This document shows, piece after piece, positions 59,801 through 64,000 of a DNA stretch of 64,000 nucleotides (positions within the stretch are counted from its first letter, which is position 1; each line of letters opens with the position of its first letter). The notes beneath the pieces are model-generated. The model was not told the origin of the DNA and ran no database searches. It saw nothing but the letters and a program-made list of their open reading frames with translations. Source of the stretch: Polydactylus sextarius. Taxonomy: Eukaryota; Chordata; Actinopteri; Polynemidae. Both the position numbers and the translations under genes were made by a program. The stretch lies in assembly GCA_016801845.1 (NCBI GenBank), contig CM028915.1, positions 9,793,001-9,857,000 on the forward strand, read 5' to 3'.

Positions 59801-61369
59801 GTCTGTTTTAATATGCACAGGTGAGCACAATGTAAATTACAGCAATTTGGTAATTTGGTGAAACACATAAATCTCATGTGTTTCTCATAATGAGACACAT
59901 TACACAATTTAAACAATTCTTTCCTGCAAAACTGAGAAAAACGTCACCAATGATTACAGTATTTGCTAACATCGTGATTCAGCAACCTTTAGCGTCAAAA
60001 CCTGTCCAAAATATCTGTTTGAGAAATCCACCGGACTGGAACGTTCATGAATCACTACACCTTCTAGGGAACTGCACAGGAACAAATATGAAGAAAGTGA
60101 CAGAGTGAGCAAGATAGGGGCAGAGAGAAAATGTTTTGATAACCAGAAACAGACCATTCCCACGTCATCGATCCCAGCCAATTGCAGTTAATATACTGCA
60201 GCATTGTGGGGACTATTTGATTCCCCTCAAACCTCATCCCTTCAGCTGTAATCAGCCTATACATTACCTCTGGGGAGTCATGATCCAAATATTTTAAATT
60301 AAAGTACACTGAATAAGTGTCAGATTTGACAACTTATCACCAAAGTATTTAAAAATGTGTGATGTATGACATTTGCGGAGACAATGTTAAAATTCATTGA
60401 CTCCCTATGGTGAAATTCCCAGAGGAGTCATGTTTCTCACTGTACTTCAACCACAGAAGAAATGGGTGTGTGAGACACTCAGTTATTAAGCCAGGCAGCA
60501 ATTAGGCCTACACGAAAGAAGGCAATGTGGACAGCTCATCGATCCTTTGGTCTCTGACCGAGAGGAAGTCAAGATAATAACATAATGCATTCCCAGCCAT
60601 GAGAGAAAATCAAGTCAACTGTAGAAAGTCATTTTGGTTTCTTTGGTTCCAATTACAATTTTAAAGGATGTTTTGGTAAAACTGCAGTAAAAATCTGTTT
60701 TGGTCATCCATTAAAATGCTTGGGTGGCATGCGCATCATTTATAATTCCTAAGTGGTTACTGTACATTACTGTACATTTCAGCAGCAGTAGCATCAGCAT
60801 ATGCAGAAACATGAAAAATCATATGACACAAACCAACACCCCTGTTCATCCTGGCAAGGAAACACATGAGTCAAATTTTAATGTCCTCATACTGAAAGGT
60901 TAACATAGGTTGCAATGGTTAATGGTAAAGCTTAGTCAACTGCTTTTACCTGTTTACTAGACTTATGGGGACTAGTAAATGTGAAAAACATATATTTATG
61001 TACAACCTTTCTTAACAAAGTTGCAAACTGCTTCACAGTGTGAAAAAAAAGAGAAACCATCCCTGGAGCACACAGTGCAGCAGGTTGTCATTATCACACA
61101 CTTAATCTTCGACTACCATCCTCTAAAAACCTGGAGAACATTTGCTTTAATTCAAATAATGAGGCCAATCAGTTCACACCAGCATCTCAAAGAGAATTCA
61201 CTTGTTATTTGCGATGATCAAAAGGTTCTCTTAATGACTGGGTTGAAACAAAGCGGATACTCGTTGCCACTGGCAAAACATGTAGGCCAGTGCAGAAAAG
61301 TCAGCGCTAACTGTAGAGAGGAGGTCTGGTTCAGCTTTATCTGCACTGTCCATTGTATGGATAAGTGTG

Positions 61370-61424
61370 TATATGTATATATATATATATATACGCACAC
61401 ACACACACATATATATATATATAC
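61370..61424 (+). repeat. compound (TA)n-(CA)n-(TA)n microsatellite
   Basis: TA repeats on both sides of a short AC run. A simple repeat without coding meaning. Confidence 0.9.
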
Positions 61425-64000
61425 TTTTATGGTATACAGTATACATAAGCATTCATATTCGTGAAGGCACACAAACTGAACTGATCAAGCAGGAAGACTT
61501 ATTGCTGGTTTTGTATCATACTCAAATACATTCCCTCAGTTTCAAAGTTTGCCCACTGCTTTACTTCCATATGTGTCTCGCCCCCATGACAAAAAACAGA
61601 ATTGCTCACTGTGAGCAAAGGCAGCAACAGGTAATGGAGTCTGACACAACTGGCCCAATAAAACCAATTACATTTTTGAGTAAGAAAAAACATGTGTATA
61701 AAACTTGTTTATTTCTTTACTGCTCATTAGTCAATGCAATTTCACCACGTCACAACTTGTGGCTGATTCATGCAGCAAAAAGGGACTGAAGGGCAATAAT
61801 CAAAACCCATACGCCAATTCATCCAATATGTTCGAAGTGAATAAACTGTTAGCACTACTCAACGCGGAGCACTTGATGATAGGATTTAAGAAAATAAAGA
61901 TGTCATCTTCCGTTTTCAAACATTGCTTGTGTCAGTCCAAGCTGTTTCAGACATTACAGTTTAAGGCGGTGAGCAGTGAGAGCAGAGCAGCCTGACAACA
62001 GACAAAGACCACTCTGTTTCACTGCAGCTCTGCGGCGGGAAAGTAGGAAGACTCCTGTCATTTCCCAGAATGATGGGAATCCTACAGGTGCATGAAGTAA
62101 GTGAATGACGATGATAAGCGAGTGACTGAATGTTTAATTTGAGGCTGGCGCAGCCGTCATCGCTCTCTCACAAGCACTGTTAACCCTTTCTGCTGCATGA
62201 GCTAATGTGTGGCTTATTGATCTCAACTGGCTGTGCTAGAGGGTCATGAGGTTGTCACTTCATTGTTTCAGGACTCTTATCAGTTTAACCCATCAGTAAA
62301 ATAAACAGGCATATTCATAACATGACCAGTTAAAACATTTGATATTAGCCAACAAAGTTTTAATCAAAACTCCACTAAATGTCCCAAAACACTATCAACA
62401 TTTTACCTCGTTAGTGTGATGATTTATATACTGTCCCTAGGTGCTTTTTTTCTGCTCTAAGTGTTTTACATCAATGAACTTATGGTTAGTTCTCTGGTTT
62501 ATACATTTAGGAATGAATTTATCTTTACTTATTGCACTTTTTCCTGTTGTTGTTAATTTATGATCTCAAGTTATAAAGACACATGCACATGTGTGTTCAA
62601 GACACAGCAGTTCACCATTTAACAGGTGCCCAAGCAAAGCATGAAAGCAGATAATTTTATTTTCCTTATAGCTCATTCAAGATCATTGCAGCTTTTTGTG
62701 AAAAACAACTGAAACCCTACTCTTGTTCCTTTTAATATGTCTTAAAATTTATTTGCCTTCATGTCAGCTGCCAGCCAGCAAACTGACCGTTATGAAACTA
62801 TTATGAAAATATTATCATCCCAATAGGAATTCTTCAGGCTGGCAACCTCCTCTCAATATGCAAGCCATAACTGGTTTACACAACCATATCCAAAACCTCT
62901 TACTGGCGTTGGTTTAATTTCAAAAATGTTTCAGCCTGTCTTTAAAAAAATCCTCTCAACATCTCAATAACATTGTCTTGTGAGATCAACAACACATTGG
63001 AGCTCTTTAGCTAAATAAATATTAATCTAATTTTTGGAGATGACAGTTCTGACTGATGTCTGATGATGTAAGATTTATAAAATGCTACAAAAGAAAAACT
63101 ACTATATTGCAATTGCAAAAAAAAAAAATGTTTATTTAAGTCAAAGTGACCATAACATGTCTTTTTTGTGAGACAGTTCACAATATACATTTAAAACAGA
63201 AACATTTATAATATTTCCCATTGTAATTTAAACATCATGTATTTTTAATACATTTCCAATGAACATTTGCCACACAAAAATAACTTTTTTTGCAACAACT
63301 TATTAAAAATTGATTTTTTCAAAACAGACAAAAATAATCATCAAGTTTGATCTTAAATCAGGAAACAACAGAAATTTATCGTTTCCATATTTTACTGTTA
63401 AAACATGTTGAGAACATTCTGATGATCGATCTAATGAGAACAATAATTTTCTGAATGAACCCACTAACTAAAGAAATCCAGCGTAATCTCCTCATCTTCC
63501 CCCACTTCATCCTCCATAACACGTTGTCATGCACTCATCTGTCAATTATCCTCGGTCGCTGATCTGGACTTCCCTCTATAAAATGCCTTATTGATGGGAT
63601 GGAGTGCGACATTCCTGCAGGGATTACTGAACCAGCAAGTATGTGTTGTGGGATTATCCTGGCAACCACCCGTTGTCTTTAGCAGACCTACAGGTATCAC
63701 CAGCTATCATAAAAGACAGCAGGAAGGTCCAGAAGTCAAAGGTAGAATGGTCAACTAAAGACCCTGAGTGAGTCTCCCAAGGTTCATTACTGTCAGTGTG
63801 AAGACATCAGGACCTAAAGCTGGTAACAGAGGTAAATGAAGAGGTGAGGAGGTGAAAAAAGCTTAACCCTATTAACCTTTTGCTAAACACCCCTCAGGTA
63901 GTTTGGGCCACAGAACATCTACTGAATAAAAGGACAGATGCAAACAAGGAAAAAGGGGGAGGTCAAATTATCTTTTCTAAAATGCTAGCTTAGGACGTCG

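Larger units (their letters stand above)
55996..64000. other. vcan 5' intergenic region, no gene seen
   Basis: Eight kilobases of AT-rich sequence with only short chance ORFs. It contains the long TG repeat, an AT/AC compound repeat near 61.4 kb, TATA-like sequences near 58.3 kb and an A-run at about 63117-63128. No protein family or RNA gene is recognisable. Distal vcan exon 1 or enhancers could lie here but cannot be identified from one sequence. Confidence 0.6.

Noticed and set aside
61218..61789. ORFs of 84-147 codons around 61.4 kb
   Set aside because: They consist largely of translated TA/CA microsatellite and have no recognisable domain or splice signals.
1..64000. CRISPR arrays, operons, tRNA or rRNA genes
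   Set aside because: The window is vertebrate nuclear DNA. I saw no tRNA-like cloverleaf with A/B boxes, no rRNA similarity and no spaced direct repeats other than the protein-coding array.

Overview
This is eukaryotic, vertebrate DNA, most likely from a teleost fish. It has spliced genes with canonical GT/AG junctions, compact introns, (TG)n microsatellites and traces of dispersed repeats of the kind common in fish. Two genes can be read completely. hapln1 (hyaluronan and proteoglycan link protein 1) lies on the + strand, with coding exons between 1542 and 8836. vcan (versican, a large chondroitin sulfate proteoglycan of the lectican family) lies on the - strand, with coding exons between 54154 and 14233. 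They are tail to tail with about 2 kb between the predicted 3' ends, the same convergent arrangement known for HAPLN1 and VCAN in other vertebrates. I cannot tell which teleost paralogue pair (a or b) this is.

The splice phases of every exon join correctly. hapln1 gives 342 residues: signal peptide, Ig V domain and two Link modules. vcan gives a 348-residue G1 region (signal, Ig, Link, Link), a 253-residue GAG-alpha exon, an enormous GAG-beta exon (18965..39358, 20,394 bp), and a G3 region (two EGF modules, C-type lectin domain, CCP/sushi module, basic tail). Nominal full length is about 7,717 residues, more than twice human V0. Skipping both GAG exons leaves a normal-sized V3-like protein of 666 residues.

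The outstanding feature is inside GAG-beta. Roughly 22.6-37.7 kb is a tandem array of about 18 near-identical units of about 825 bp (275 residues). Each unit carries two acidic Ser-Gly motifs of the chondroitin sulfate attachment type (EGSG and DGSG), 37 in the array, and an N-glycosylation sequon. This looks like an aggrecan-style chondroitin sulfate repeat domain built independently inside versican. The GAG-alpha exon, by contrast, contains no Ser-Gly at all. The array contains in-frame length variants, a higher-order duplication, recombination junctions, and a cluster of frame-breaking indels confined to 28.2-34.2 kb. I read that cluster mainly as consensus or assembly error in a hard repeat, though real disruption is possible.

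The two genes' products act together in the extracellular matrix. The versican G1 domain binds hyaluronan, link protein binds both and locks the complex, the GAG regions carry the sulfated chains, and G3 binds matrix ligands. The right-hand 8-10 kb (about 54.2-64 kb) is the vcan 5' side. It holds a candidate promoter or first exon near 55.7-56.0 kb, microsatellites, and no further gene that I can support.
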